Source of the DNA: Lunularia cruciata | Taxonomy: Eukaryota; Streptophyta; Marchantiopsida; Lunulariales; Lunulariaceae | Length of the DNA: 64,000 bases | Reading direction: 5' to 3' | Assembly (NCBI GenBank): GCA_948567375.1 | Contig: OX419755.1 | Coordinates: 46,518,291-46,582,290, forward strand | Shown here: positions 21,991 to 35,200 of the stretch, piece after piece | Layout of the letters: each line of letters starts with the position of its first letter | Position numbering within the stretch: position 1 is the stretch's first letter | The notes under the pieces: generated by a model | What the model saw: only the letters and a program-made list of their open reading frames with translations | The model's database searches: none | What the model was told of the DNA's origin: nothing | Program-made: the position numbers and the translations under genes

Positions 21991-22566
21991 ATGAAAAGAG
22001 CGCTGTTTGACGTGGGAACAGATGTAAAACCTTCGTCACGTTTCCTTATTTCAGCTTCTGAAGATAAGAATCATTGCTTTGCTGGCTTACCTTCCATGAA
22101 TTACACATGTCCTTGTCCGCAGTTGAACATTTCAAGACATAGGGAGCTCAGGGTTGCCAGCAGGTCTCCTCCATTCTCAGTCGTAAAGAGAACGACTTTG
22201 GTGAATTTATGGGCGCAAGGATTTGCATTCTTAGTAAGGACCGAACGTACCGAAATTGACTACGGCGATGGTCTCAAATATGGTGGACGCAAGGAGTCTC
22301 CTGGGTGCTCCGCAGAGACTGAACCCGCTACGTTCTGTAAGAATGAGCTGAAGTGGTGCGACCTCTGTGGGTCTCGAGGAGGATGGATGATGTGTGGGAG
22401 TTGTATGGGTGAAGGTGGATATGTGACAAAACCAGGTCTTGCAGGAATGAAAGGCAAAGTGGGGTGGTCGCGTTGCAAAACTTGTTTTGGGCGCAAACTT
22501 CTGCCTTGTATATTCTGTGGTCGGAGGGATGATGGATATGAAACCAAAAAGGCCGGGAACCTCTAG
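21991..22566 (+). CDS. 191-residue protein with DnaJ-type zinc finger
   Basis: Single open frame. The C-terminal half (residues about 125-185) has four CxxC pairs in DnaJ cysteine-rich order: CDLCGSRGG, CGSCMGEGG, CKTCFGRK and CIFCGRRDD. In land plants small proteins with only this domain often act in plastids as assembly or protein-folding factors; that role is inferred. The N-terminal 120 residues are rich in Ser, Arg and Thr with few acids, which would suit a transit peptide, but I cannot prove it. The start is the first Met of the frame. An odd point: residues near 33-40 (FAGLPSMNY) resemble the conserved VGVPGMN block expected in the next exon of the oxidoreductase just upstream, so the 5' part may be a relic exon. 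The zinc finger is the firm part. Confidence 0.55.
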   Translation: MKRALFDVGTDVKPSSRFLISASEDKNHCFAGLPSMNYTCPCPQLNISRHRELRVASRSPPFSVVKRTTLVNLWAQGFAFLVRTERTEIDYGDGLKYGGRKESPGCSAETEPATFCKNELKWCDLCGSRGGWMMCGSCMGEGGYVTKPGLAGMKGKVGWSRCKTCFGRKLLPCIFCGRRDDGYETKKAGNL

Positions 22567-24300
22567 GTGCACCAACCGGCGGGAGGAGGTTGACTAATCA
22601 CTGGAGCTGGTGCCGGCCAGCTCGTGGTGTTAACATTGAGTTTATCACACCTGAGCATTGGTAGCAAGTGTGGGCCCATCATGTGGAGTAAATGTATCAC
22701 CGACCACTCTTTGAAGTTTGAAGCAAGTGAACTTGTTGGAGCTCCTCCGTGAACCAGACTCCCAGATCAACTCCCTGTAAATCCAAGGAGGAGATAAACA
22801 GTCTAGAGGTCTTGACACTTCTCCACGCCTCAGGTACCTTTCTTCAATTGGACTTCATGTATCGAGAATATTTAGCCAGGAGAAACCAGAAAAAGAAAGA
22901 TGTTAAGTTTGTATTCCCTGCTAGATATTAGAGGAGATCAACAGTTCGGTCATGGAATTGCAATGTAACGTCCCAGAATCTCAACTAGTACCTAGTTTCC
23001 TTCAGAAACGTATATTTCTAAGCAGCCCAACCAGTTTGGATTCTGATTCGGACCGCATGTTCCAACTACCCCATAAGTCCGCTGTGGACATGTCGCGTAG
23101 ATCGTTGTAAACCTTTTTTTTATGTAGCTTCTGAAAATAATAGTGTCATCCCAGTCAAACTAAGATTTGGTTCTCCGTATGCAAAGCTGTCAAAGGTGTT
23201 TTGCTGTTAGGATCTACTGTGGCACCTTTGGAGTGCAACTCATCATTGGACTGCTCATTTAGGCGAACGTAACCTCTGATTAGTGCTTGCACATCTGGAG
23301 CGGGCGGGAAGGAAAGGGCCAGAGCTACGGTCTTGTCATATGCTCGTTCCATACACTTAACTGATCTCTGATGACTGTACTGCAAAAGTTCTGCATGGCG
23401 GACAGATACGGATCAAAAAGTCTAAACACACAAAATTTTGCACACACTAAATTTTGGCAGTCTGATTCCGTGCATACGGAGTGCACACAAGGAGCCTTAC
23501 TTTGTCATCATAGTAAATGCATTTGTTGTGCAGTAACTTCCTTTATTGATCTGCTAGGTAAGGGGTAAGCGGGCAGATTTCTCAGGCATGTGGGACTTTG
23601 TTTGACAAATGTGTACCTGTCTGACAACTTCAAAAGCGCGAGATGTGGCGCCTTAGTCAATAGAATTAAATAGTACTGAAGAGTGGTCAACTGGTTACGT
23701 GCAGACTTCTTTTGAAGGTCTGGGCTACTTCCGGTTCTTTTGTGTCTAGGGACTCATGCTGACTGAAACATGTCTCTTCTTCCTTCACCACTTAAACTTA
23801 CATCAGTCGCTCATACATTAGACTACACTTGCTCACGGTTCTTCCTCTCCTACTGGTTCACAGACTTAAGTTTATTGTATGCGTCATTGGCTTGACCCTG
23901 TGACTGGCAGCTATACTGAACTTATGACAAGATCATAATATCAGAGTCATGTCCTGTCCAGTTGGTCAGAGGCGTGTGAAATCGACTTTGCACAACGGGG
24001 TTGCATTTCATTGAACAATATGCCCATGAGATACAAGAGAGTATGAAAGTCTGGAAAGTCATACTTTGCTGGTGTAGAATACTTAAAAGATAATTTCTGC
24101 TCCGAAAACTACCCTCTTCACTGTATTCGGAAAAAGTTTCGCTCAGTTCTCCATAAAGAGAAGACATACACTGCTATCCCGGTCTTAGTGTCTAAAGAGA
24201 TTTGAGAACTAAGTTCTCTCATCCAGGTGGGAGCTTCTGTCCAACCCCGCCAGTAGTTAGTCCAACAGCCCTCGAAGTCACACCACTCATATAATACCGG
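22567..24300. other. No gene assigned
   Basis: Only short reading frames. A minus-strand stretch at 23385-23155 (76 residues) looks more protein-like than its surroundings but was not recognised. No RNA gene or transposon feature seen. Confidence 0.3.
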
Positions 24301-24344
24301 GGGTTCTGTATGTGCTATATATTCTGTATTTTCTCGTTACCATG

Positions 24345-26660
24345 TTACACTTCGACCCGTTTCTGCAGCCACATCTTCCGAGACTTCTTGTTTGGTTCCA
24401 CTCCTCCATTCCCCGACTCATTCCCTCCCTAGTATATTCCCTTCGCTCTTTGACTGCTTCCTGCTTCGCCCTCTCATGTCTACAGTGTTCCTACCCGACT
24501 CCAGCTCACGTTCTTCATCTTTATTCACGTACTGCTTCCTGGCGGGTTCTTCATATTTGTTCCCGTGCTGCTTACTGGCGGGTTCTTCATCTTTGTTCAC
24601 GCACTGCTTACTGGCGGGCTCTTACATCACGTTTCCTATTCCTCACCATCGCATAGCTGCTGTCGATTTCATGTTCTTTACTAGTCTGTTAGCCATCAGT
24701 TATTCTCAATTTGTTTCAATTATGCTTTTGCTGCAGGATACATTCGATGCATTCTATCTTAGGGATTTCACATTACTCTAGCATTGTGATTCATGTACAT
24801 ATTGCTTATCGATCATTTGCACTTCATGAGTTCTGGATAACCCGTTCCTAGAACAGTTTCTGTTCTCGGATACCGAAACTTGTATACCATCTTGACTCCT
24901 GAAGTGTTTTATATATACTGAATACCACTATTGGGGATCTTTTCTGCCATATGGATTTTCATCAAAGGCTTATGGACACGTGGCCTCTGCTTATGGCCAT
25001 GTGGTCCACCTGGTCCTTCACTTAACACGAGGCTGCATTTGCCTCCATGGTTTGCCCTATCACGAGATGCCCTAATTTCTTTTCAGTGCTCTTACTTGCT
25101 TCTCTGTTCGCCTTGGTTTCTCCCGCTTGACATGTCTAGTCCTTTCTTGTGTAGCATTGAGGTTTTTTTGCTCCCCACTCGTCCCTTCCCGTGCAGTGCT
25201 GAGTTTTCTTGCGATGATGTTTCTTGGGCTGATGCTTCTTGTTTCTCACTACTTCTGAGCGGCACTTTAGTTACTTTAGGGGAGCAACCAAGCATGCCTT
25301 GGCACTCATGAGTTTTAGAGCAGAAACTCAGTACAAGGGGTACTGGCAACTGCTGAGCTACTTCGGCACTGCGTGAGGCAGTGATGAAGTCGCAGGTGTT
25401 TTCGTGGAGGTTTTCTATGCTCGCCTTCTGCTTCCCTTAGCTGTTTAATGTCTCAGGACTCCAGCGTCCATAGCGCTGGTTGTGATGTTATTCATATCCT
25501 GTCCTCTTACGCTTCGCTCTCGTTCCCTTTTACACTTTGACCCATTTCTGTAGCCACATCATCTGAAACCTCTTGTTTTGTTCTACTCCTCCATTCCCCG
25601 ACTAATTCCCTCCATAGTATTTTCACTTCCTTCACTCTTTGATTGCTTCCTGCTTCGCCCTCTCATGCCTACAGTGTTCCTACCCGACTCCAGCCCACAT
25701 TCTTTATATTTGTTCACACACGGCTTACTGGCGGGTTCTTCATCATTGTTCACACTGCTTACTGGTGGCCTCTTACATCATGGTTTCCTATTTCTTGCTA
25801 TTGTGTGCATAGATGCTCTCGATTTAATGTTCTTTACTAGTCTTTTGGCCATCAGTTATTCTGTATTTGTTTCAATTATGCTTTTGCTGCAGGTTACATT
25901 CGATGCATTCAACCTGAGTGCTTTAACACTACTCTAGCATTGTGATTCATGTACATATTACTTTTCGATCATTTGCACTTCATGAGTTCTGGATAACCCG
26001 TTCCCAAAACGGCTTCTGTTCTCGCATACCAATATATTCTGTATTTTGTAGAATACGAAGGATTACTGATTTCCTGCACTGGACCCAATTTTTTGTGCCC
26101 CTCTCCCTTGGACAACCTCGCACAGACGATGTCTCTCATTCTCTTTCACTCCTCTAATGCTATTTCTTCCTACTCTTCTCAATGTATTTCTTCAGCTTTT
26201 CCCCTTTCGCTCCTGCTTTTCTTATCGTTAGGATCTTGCAATTTTGTTTGTGTTTGCTTCTCGATCCAAAAGTATCAATCGATGTTTTTTGCAGGTATTG
26301 CATAGGTGCTTCACGAACCGTTTGCTTGCGTGCATGCTTCTAATGCAGCATCTTCATGGCCATTCTCTTCGAATTTCTTCCATCTTTCCTGCAGGGCCCC
26401 TTTTTTTCTTTCTGCCGTACAGGCACTCCCACAGGCCCCGTTAGTTCCCTTAGTCTCTCACTCCAACCAATTCTCAGGGGCACGTTGGAAGCAACTGAGT
26501 TTGCCTTGGCAGTCATGAGCGTTCGGTCAGAAACTTGGTACAAGGGGTACTGGCATTCGCCCAGCTACTACGGGTCCATGTTGGGCACTAATGAAGTCGT
26601 TAGTGCTTTCGTGCAGGTTTACCATGACAGTAAATTCCTTCTAGTGCTCAGTGTATAGGA
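24345..26660 (+). repeat. Dispersed repeat family, two tandem units (about 1.18 kb)
   Basis: The sequence starting '(c)ttcgacccgtttctg' at about 24350 recurs as 'ctttgacccatttctg' at about 25535, and the two run in parallel for over 500 bp. Later parts of the second unit match again at 26460-26600. The same sequence occurs in reverse complement throughout introns 7 and 11 of CBP80. The units contain open frames (for example 24931-25311) that recur in the other copies. They are rich in Ser, Leu, Cys and Pro with no known domain, so I regard them as chance frames in a non-coding repeat. Confidence 0.7.
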
Positions 26661-27130
26661 CTCATGGGCTCATACAACATGCTGGGATATATACTAAGAT
26701 GAGAACTACTGTTTCTGCTCCTTGAAGTAGGTCTGTCATCATTCTAACCTCTGATATATCAGACATCACTAACACACAACAATACTAGACTTCTCTCTGG
26801 TATCAGAGCTCAAAGATAGCACACAGAAGTTCAATCACGCAGTATTAATAACACCCAACATTGAAGTAACATAGAATACACCTGAGATAATGTTAAGCAG
26901 CTCAGGACTTCATAAAATACAAGATGTTGGTGTTGGGAATCACCTTTGTAAAAGGACTAATTCAAATAAGTTCATAGAACACTCACATATACGGAAATGT
27001 ATACTTTAGGAGGCTGTTTTGTACAACTCTCATTGTGGTTGCACCCCACTTTACCCTAAGCAGATGGCAGAACTCTAGAGAAATCTAACAAAATTAAAAC
27101 TAGAGAATTCATTAGAGAAGAACTAGAGAT
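26660..27130 (-). mobile_element. Fragment of an LTR-type element, first copy
   Basis: Reverse complement of 48545-48685 plus 49248-49620. On the minus strand both copies carry a short coding-like start (SD-T/I-S-EVRM), resembling a gag N-terminus. A motif TGGTATCAGAGC occurs here on the plus strand at about 26803; its relation to the element's direction is unclear. This copy lacks the 562-bp repeat that splits the other one, so it serves as the empty site. Confidence 0.5.
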
Positions 27131-29096
27131 GAACTAAAACTAACACAGTATCTAGTCATGGTTGGTTCTAACCAAGCCAAGACACTACCCACTCGTCTCA
27201 CACTTCGCTCCACCCTAGCCGTCCTCCACAAAAGACATGTTTTCCTACTCGCTATGCTTTCCGTTTTGCTTCTGAATGGATCTTACTTCCAATTTCAGAT
27301 GCGTCTTCTGTTTCTGTTCCAGAAGGTTGTCTCTTTCCTCTTACATGATATATCTAGTTCACTGCAGGTGCTACTTATGGAATGTATCAATACCACGGAT
27401 CACGATATCACGAGCAGGTAACATAAGTCCCTGTCTCTGAACTTATGTAAAGCGTCTTTCCTGAATGAGATTTGTCTCAGCGTCAATTATTCTGTAATTA
27501 TTGTTCTCTCCCTAAATCATCTCTAAAATTTGCTGAAGCCCTTACCTACTACTCACGTGCAGGATTTCTCGGGGAGATAGGGAGAACTTATTTGTACCGG
27601 GTACATAGTTCCATTTTGAAAACCCCTTCCAGGCTTGTTTGATGCACCTCAGGCAGTTATGCTGGTGAGAGTGTTGATGGCGTTGGTGTGCTAATTCTCT
27701 GAAATAGATTTGCGATAGTAAGCTTCAAGAACCTGCTCATTTATGAAATAAAGTTGACTTTCATCTACGTGTGTATGTAACATCTGCATGGTACATACCG
27801 ATGCCGGACCTTAAGTGATGTCTTCGAGCTCCGTCCACAAATTTGAAGTTCGAGCAGAAAATGTTGAATCTGTACTTTGGTCTGTTATCGCAGCTATGCT
27901 TTTAATGCCGACGCGATGCCGTTGAAAAGTAGAACTTCATAGATTTTTTCTTTCTCAAAGCGACTGTTTTGCAAGTTTGTGTATATGCTTCCACATGTTT
28001 GCGTAGTGTCAGGCTTTTCCATTCTTGTCGGACCTAAGTAAGGTCATCGTGCATGAATTGTATTCGGAACAGTTTTTGCTGAATCCAGAATGCGGAACAG
28101 ATTTTGCTGGCTTTTGCGGTATCGATGAAACTTCACAAACAAGTTGGGGTTTCATTTTGGATCATAGGCTATCAGATCATTCTGTTTCGCGCACATCCCA
28201 GAAAGTATTTACCTAGCATTTCCATTTGCACTATTTCTTAGGATCCAATTTTTAACCTAAAAGACATACATGTGAGTTGTTGTGATCAATTTGTTCACAA
28301 TCCGCAATTGTATTGAATATCGAATTCCACTGTGGATCCACTAGACTCAGAAGTGTTCATCGATCCTTCACGGTGCATCCCCCAAATTACAACTTCTGTA
28401 GCTTTAACAAACTCCTTCACGGTCGTCTAGCGTCGTTAGATGTGTCAAATCCGTTAGACTCATTTAACGCATTTGTTGCTTCTGAACAGCTGGCAATCGA
28501 TATGTTACCATTCTCCCAATATTGACGTCCCATCAGAGGAGTATGCACGAAATCAACACAAAAACCAAATAGCAGACTAGAAAGGTGGGACCGAGGATTT
28601 GACTAGACTTGCTTCCAAGCATAGAATGCACAAAACGTCTTCAGCCAGAGAGCTAACGATTGTTCAGATCCTAACACCAACTTTTCCACTTGCAATCGGG
28701 TCACTCACATAATTGCACAAATTCCTCTTCTCTCCTTTGCAGGAGCACAGTTTGCATTACCCTGCCTAAGTGGCCTCAATTACGGCGCTGAGATTTCCAC
28801 GACGTGGTCCTGATGGGCTGAATTTAAAGGCAACATGTGCAACTTACCTTTGACTGCAAAGATCCACGAGGGTTTGAATAACGTCCCCACTAAGCATGCT
28901 CTTCAGCTGGCCAAACAGGTGATTTCTTTGATAGATACAAAAAGTTCACAAAGGGGGTCGTTCTAGTTTCTTGGAGTAATCACCGAGACAAACCCCATCG
29001 AAGCGTTCGTCAAGATTGTGAGAACTGAGGGATCTTAACAACTAAAACCCGGTGCAGCTTCGACTCCTCGTACTCTGTGCCTCTTGATACGGCCCT
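27131..29096. other. No gene assigned
   Basis: Short frames only. 27158-27421 loosely resembles the complement of the 33.8-34.1 kb repeat block. The lower end of the CBP80 transcript probably lies near the right edge of this interval. Confidence 0.3.
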
Positions 29097-29136
29097 CTTT
29101 TACTCCGCGATGCATGACTACATCGCGGAGTAAAAG
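29097..29136. repeat. Perfect 16-bp inverted repeat in the CBP80 3' flank
   Basis: CTTTTACTCCGCGATG (29097-29112), loop CATGACTA, then its exact reverse complement (29121-29136). It lies 85-124 nt past the CBP80 stop codon in the direction of transcription, so it is likely within the 3' UTR or just beyond. Confidence 0.9.
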
Positions 29137-29220
29137 GCTACGACTAAATGCTACTACTGATGTATTCCGTTCTCTATACAACCAATCCCCTCTTGCTCCA
29201 TGAAAAATTTCTATATCCTC

Positions 29221-32200
29221 TTATCCGGATCGTCTCAATCCGGAATATGCGGTTTGCACAACCAGTGGAGCAACGTCCTCTGTGAACACTTCTGAGTCTA
29301 GTCTATCCATTACTAGCCAGACCTGCATTCAAAGCAAAACATAATCTGGTCAGAGATTATTCAAGCATCACATCCCTTCTCCCAGAAACCTTTCTTGAGT
29401 AACTACTGTTACTGCTAGCATTAGACGATGGTATGACCAGATCAGATCTCTTGATCCGTACAGAGGAAGATGTGAAGGCGCTTAAGAGCTGATTAGACTG
29501 AGCAACCAATGGAGCTTGAAATTGTTTGTTCTAGAAAGTACCCTCCCTTAATGTTCTAATGTTTTTAAGTAATGACTTGCTATACCAGGAAGAGTAGTCT
29601 TGGAAGTAGTAACAAACCCTTGAGCCTGTTACAATCATGTTTCTAGAGAGTGCTCTCAATGGATACGAAGACCAAAAATAAATCCAATTGCATGTTCGCC
29701 CTCAGGAACTGGAAGTTGCAGAAAAATATGGCAGAATGCACCCCCATGCACGTCAATTGTACAGACCGCTCAGACCTTACCTCGGTTGCATAATGCCTGG
29801 ATATAGCCCGCAAGTAACCGAGTGTGCACTTCCACCACGTTGACTGCTCCTGAGCTTCTAGCTGCTCTGGGTTCGATACCCCGTTACTCTTTTCTGTACC
29901 GAACCTGCTCAAAGAGGCAATGAGAATCAGTTCTTCTGCAGTCACCATTACAGATGATGGAAATTCTGCACTAGTACGCTTGTTGCCAGATTACAGAGCG
30001 AGCCTACTTTTTGTTTCTGCGCTCGCCGTCCGCCTTCAAATTACCGCCATCTTCTGCTTCTCCTGTAGAATTTTGGTCAACAGCCATGGAATCTTCTGTG
30101 AGCTCCGCTTCAGGTTCAACTTTAGCTTCTTCGACTGGTGGCAAAGGTATAGCTGAACGCTCTGTTAAGATATTTGCAAAGTTCCGGTACACGGCAATGA
30201 ATAAAGCCTGCGATTGAGGACCAACATGACGAGTATGGTTTAGCACGGAGAACCTGGTAGGTCGTAACATAAACAGTTAAAGGTATGAGTCAGAATTCTC
30301 ACCAAGGTGAATTACGCTATAAGAGCATATCTCCATAGCAGGGAAAACTGGTGTAAATAAAAACTGGATGCGAAGTAAAGACTATTACGTTCTGAAGTCA
30401 GATACCATAATTTGCTTCAAAAGATCTCGAGACACCCACAACAGTCAATACGACGAATGAAAAACAACGATTTCCTCTCTGAGCTTCAGAGCCTTGTGTT
30501 TCCATGAAAAATGACAAATTAATAGCAAAACCTATTTCCCAGGCAGCAAGTATTCGTGATTACGGAGATATGTCCTTGTAATCCTCATGAGAGGACTCAA
30601 AAGTGCTACTCACAACCAGAGTCTTGAAGCAAGTTCAACTCGGGTTAACAAACCATATTCCTCAAGTACTTCGTTCGTCATTTCACCGCCTACTAATTTC
30701 AGGTGCAAGGAAACGCATATTTTCCTCAGCTCCTTTGGATTTCTTATTCTGCTCTATTTATCTCGTATTGCTTGTATCCTAAATCCTCTCAAAGCTCGCG
30801 GAAAATAGTGCTCCGAACTCCAAAACACAAGATTCCTGTTCTCCTCTCCCAAGACTTGAGAGGACTGATAAGATACATGAGAACAAATCAGCAACAGATC
30901 GTCCGGAGTACAGCGTGTTACCTCTTGTTCATGCAAGGCTCGGAGAAGGAGGGCTTCTTTGACTTCAAGAGACTCTTGTGAAGAACTTTCCTCATCCCTT
31001 GCCTTCCTCTGACTAGAGGTAGCCCACTCCAGCTTGGATTTAGCCGCAGTCCGTATCTTCTCGTCATCATCTCCTGCTGCTTCCAACATCATACTTGCAT
31101 CCTCTACCTTAGTGTCCGCTTTTGCTACTGCAGCCGTAGCTGCCTCCACAGATTTCTTTACAGAGGCTACATCCTTTCTTAAATCTGCAGTGCGATTGTT
31201 TGTCTTGTTTATTGCATTCTCAAGTATCTGCGAAAACAACATACATCTCTCTTAGAGGATACTCCTCTTGAGGCTGCAACGTCTGACAAGGGTCTGTAAA
31301 CAAAGCGCAGCAGAATCCAAGAGACAGGATCTCGTTCAGTATCCAAGTTTCTAAAGATCTCTTCTATTTCTTGCATACAAAAGCAGTAAGCAACGGTGAG
31401 GCAGAAAAAAATTGACTTCTATAATCATCTTAGCTCCTCTCCTAGACGCTAGATTATCTGGGCTGCTTTGTAGACGACAAAATAAATCCTGCGAAGAACG
31501 ATGAAGCGATACCTGAGAAACGATTCTAATACTCTCTGTTATGCGCAAAAGGTATAGGAAACACCTACCTCCCAAACATGATGCGAGGTGTGGAATCGAT
31601 TCACATTCTCAGTAGAGAAAACCCAAGCTACAATCGCCAAATTAGACACTATGCGATATCCCATTATACGATCAATAACAATGGCCACCATTTGTGCGGA
31701 ATTCTTCCAAAACTGGGCGACTGCATCAATCATTGCAATCTGCCAAATGTGATTATTGGCAGCCAATTTACTAAGTACTGTGCCATACTTCTCCAATATC
31801 CCCACTGTGTGAGTGAAACTTTTAGAGCCAATGTAAAGAAAAGTTTGCACCGCAACTTCGATGGCGATTTTCTGGCCGAGACCTGGCAATATCCGTTCTT
31901 CGATGAAAACTTGGATGTCCCGAGCACTTTTTCTCTCTCTTGTCATCTTCGAAAGTTCGGTGGCTACCTCCCTCTCTGTTGGTGTTACTTCTTGGGCATT
32001 CTCGTACTTATACGTCGGTGTACTGAGCTTTGGAGGAAGAAGTTCGTGGAGGTTGGGACTGCTGTACAAACTCTGGTCAAACAGACGGTACCAATCTAGA
32101 TCAGATCGTAATAACAGCACAACATCCAATAAAGAGGTCAAATTATCAGGAGAGCAACTTCACGTCTCAAGAAAAAAGCAAATGTAGAGTAACGTAGGTC

Positions 32201-35200
32201 ACTGCCTTCGCGGCACGCGAGAATAAGTTCTTACCTAAGAGTTTAGCACAAAAAACTACTGCTCTATATCATCTTCACAATCAGGTCATAATACGTTCAT
32301 CTCGTAGTAGACATTTCAGAAATCTCTAAATTAAGTTTCAAACCCACAAGGACTTGATTGTGAATCCAATAAACACCAGCAATTAACAATGAATGGATCG
32401 TCAAGTAAGGGAATGTCATTTGAACTCACCTCCTTGATTTTCTCCCAGTAAGCCAAACGTACTTCCTTTTCAAGAACCTCTTGGACAAAGACTCGCTGAG
32501 GTGACCATTTGGGCTGCTCCAAGACATGAGCCCACTCCTCCCAGGGCCAAACAAACTGGAAGTTGGACCTGGACAAGTGGGACAACAGAGGAAAGTTCTG
32601 AAAACGTTTTCTTTTAGCTAGTTATGTCGGACACTTCAGGCCGAAAATACTCTGGATGTCTATTGACCATTGCTTGAGGAATGAACTTGCTCTTTCTACA
32701 CAGTAGCAGTGGTGTAATTTCCATGAGATTGTGAACTGGGAGATTCCATAGTTGGAAAAGCAAATGTTATCAATGACCAGAGAGATATTTGTCCAAAACT
32801 GCGCGAGTCCATACAGATGGTGAGAGAGCCATTGCACAAGGCGGGTGCGGCACTCCACGTCCATGTCTCCAACTTTGGCGAAAAGGGAGCGAACAGCTCC
32901 AGCTACAACTGCAGGGAAAGCCCCAGGAAGCGCCTAGCAATCCCAGCCATAAACACTTTCAGTCATTTGCCTTTCACATCCCAGACATAAACAAATCGTT
33001 GTTCCCTATTAGTTGGTTAGTACATTGTCTGTCACTGTTAACTATTGCTCCTACCAGAACTTCAAAAAGAGTTAGTGTTGTCCACCAAAGCCTTGTCCCA
33101 GATGTCCAAGTGTGCATAACTAGTGAGACATGGTGGTAAAGGGAAGGTCGTTATCTTATACTTGATGTGTAGACAACCTACAAAGAAGAAACGAAGCTAA
33201 GGCCGAGTATGCGAACCATGCAGACTAATATGTTCTGAAACTTGTAGCTGGTCATATTTCACTATCGTAAGGGCTTTGAATGCTGACACTCAGTTTCCTT
33301 CGCAAAGTTGGATTGATGAGAGGAGAGATCTGCTGGATCGTAAGAACGTTCAGTTCAAAAGGAAAGATCAACTCCGAACTAAAGGTCTCACACCACTCTT
33401 CTAATATGAGATCGTAAGATCTTTCAATCGCCACAATAGAGACTACAGTAGATGGCAATTTGATGTCCAAAACCTGAAGCAAGTGTTACGGATGAAACGG
33501 AGGGACAGAAATAGATCACCTTACACAGGTCAACCATCACCACTGTGTAATAAATGAGTTTGAAAGGAGGTGCTGGAAGAAGAAGTAGCTGCACACAGCA
33601 CAAAGGCTGACTGTTGTTAGATTCAGTGAAGTTCCTGCAGTTGCCATAGGCATGGAATTTGCAAAAGTTTCAATGACATAAATAATCAGAGTAAGGAACA
33701 TGCATATGGAAGTAATAGAATGCAATCATGAACGGGTGCAAATTGAATCGAAGGTTATCTAAGAAAGGAAGTACACAGCGGAATTGATAGAAAGCAGGAG
33801 CAGAAATTGATACAGTTCGTCAGTAGCATCTGCAGTGAAGTAAAACGCACCATGGAAGAGACAAAAGACAGCCTTATAGAACAGAAACAGAAGAAGAACC
33901 TTATTTTGAAAGCAGAAGAAAATCATCGTGCGAGTTGGAAGATCCATTCGGAAGCACATGGAAGTTTTGAGCGAGTAGGAAAACATAGCTTTCGTGGAGG
34001 ATGGGTAGGGTGGAACGAAGTGTGAGAGGAGTGGATGGTATAATGGGTTGGAAGAGTGACACAACCGGGTAGTGTATATCAAGATACAATTTGGAGAAAT
34101 GGGAGCAGAAGCCGTTCTTCGAACGGAATATACTCACTTAGGAGGGAACCGAGAATATGGATACGGAGGTAAAGAAATGCAACCATGAACGCATGGGAAT
34201 TTCACAGCGGAAGTGATGAAAGCAGGAACGGAAATCGATAAATTTCATAAGTAGCACCTGCAGCGAACTAGTGTGCATCATGTAAGAGAAAAGAAGACAA
34301 CCTTCTGGAACACAGAGGAAGTATCTGAAATTGAAAGCAGAGAAGAATCATCTAGCGAGTAGGAAAGATCCATTCGTAAGCAAAGGGACAGTAGAGGGAA
34401 AGATCCATTCGTAAACAAGGCTTTACTGGTGGATGGCTGGGGTGGAGCGAAGTCTGAGAGGAGTGGATTGTATCTTGGCTGGGTTGGAGCAAATCTCGAC
34501 AGGACTGGATATTAGGAGATCGGAGCAGAAGGCGTTCGAGGAATGGGGGATCCGGAACTCATTAAGTGCATATGAAGTCCAGATGGAATGGAAATCGAAA
34601 TGAATAGTAAATCCGGAAAGGAGATGAAGTGAAACTAGCAAATCGAATGTAAGGCTAAGGACAGACATGATATAATTATCTCATGATAACATGTAGAGAA
34701 CTGTTATACATCGTGCAATCGATAAGCGCTAAGCAACGCATGTAAGGAAATAGTAAACAACGTGTAATCGAAGACCAATAGAGTAATCAATAAGCGGTAA
34801 GCATCGCATGTAAAGAAACATTGAACAACGTGTAATCGAAGACCGATGAGCAGGACTTGAACTTTTAAGGAAGTCGGGCAGGAACCATGAAGTCGAAAGA
34901 CGTGTATGAACCATGAAACAGACAAAAATCGAAAGAGCATTTGTTGAGGATGGGTGGAGTGGAGCGAAGTGGGAGGGGAGTGGATGGTGTCTTGGCTCAG
35001 TCGGAGCGAAACGTTCAAGGACTGGGTATGAGGAATGAGAGTAGAAGCCATTCAGAGAACGGGGGATGTAGGGCGAAGCGTTAGAGGACTGGAGATAGGA
35101 AAATGAGGACAGCAGCCGTTTGAGGAACGGAAGATCCTGAACTCATTTGCATGCAAATGTGATGCATGATATGGAATATATAGGTATACGAGAACAGAAG

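Noticed and set aside
22231..22575. Minus-strand frames of 95-114 residues opposite the zinc-finger ORF
   Set aside because: Shadows of the plus-strand ORF; the CxxC pairs on the plus strand are the real signal.
23155..23385. 76-residue minus-strand frame that looks like a terminal exon (MERAYDKTVALALSFPPAPD)
   Set aside because: Not recognised, and no partner exons could be placed on either side. Kept only as a note in the gap entry.
24931..25311. A 126-residue open frame in the dispersed repeat, with a similar one at 39134-38736
   Set aside because: Rich in Ser, Leu, Cys and Pro, not kept in most copies, no known motif. Best explained as a chance frame in a repeated non-coding sequence.
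26803..26814. TGGTATCAGAGC as a primer binding site of the 26.7 kb LTR fragment
   Set aside because: It lies on the strand opposite to the gag-like start of this fragment, so its role is uncertain.
32789..33139. 116-residue plus-strand frame
   Set aside because: Antisense to CBP80 exon 13 and its flanking intron; no independent evidence.
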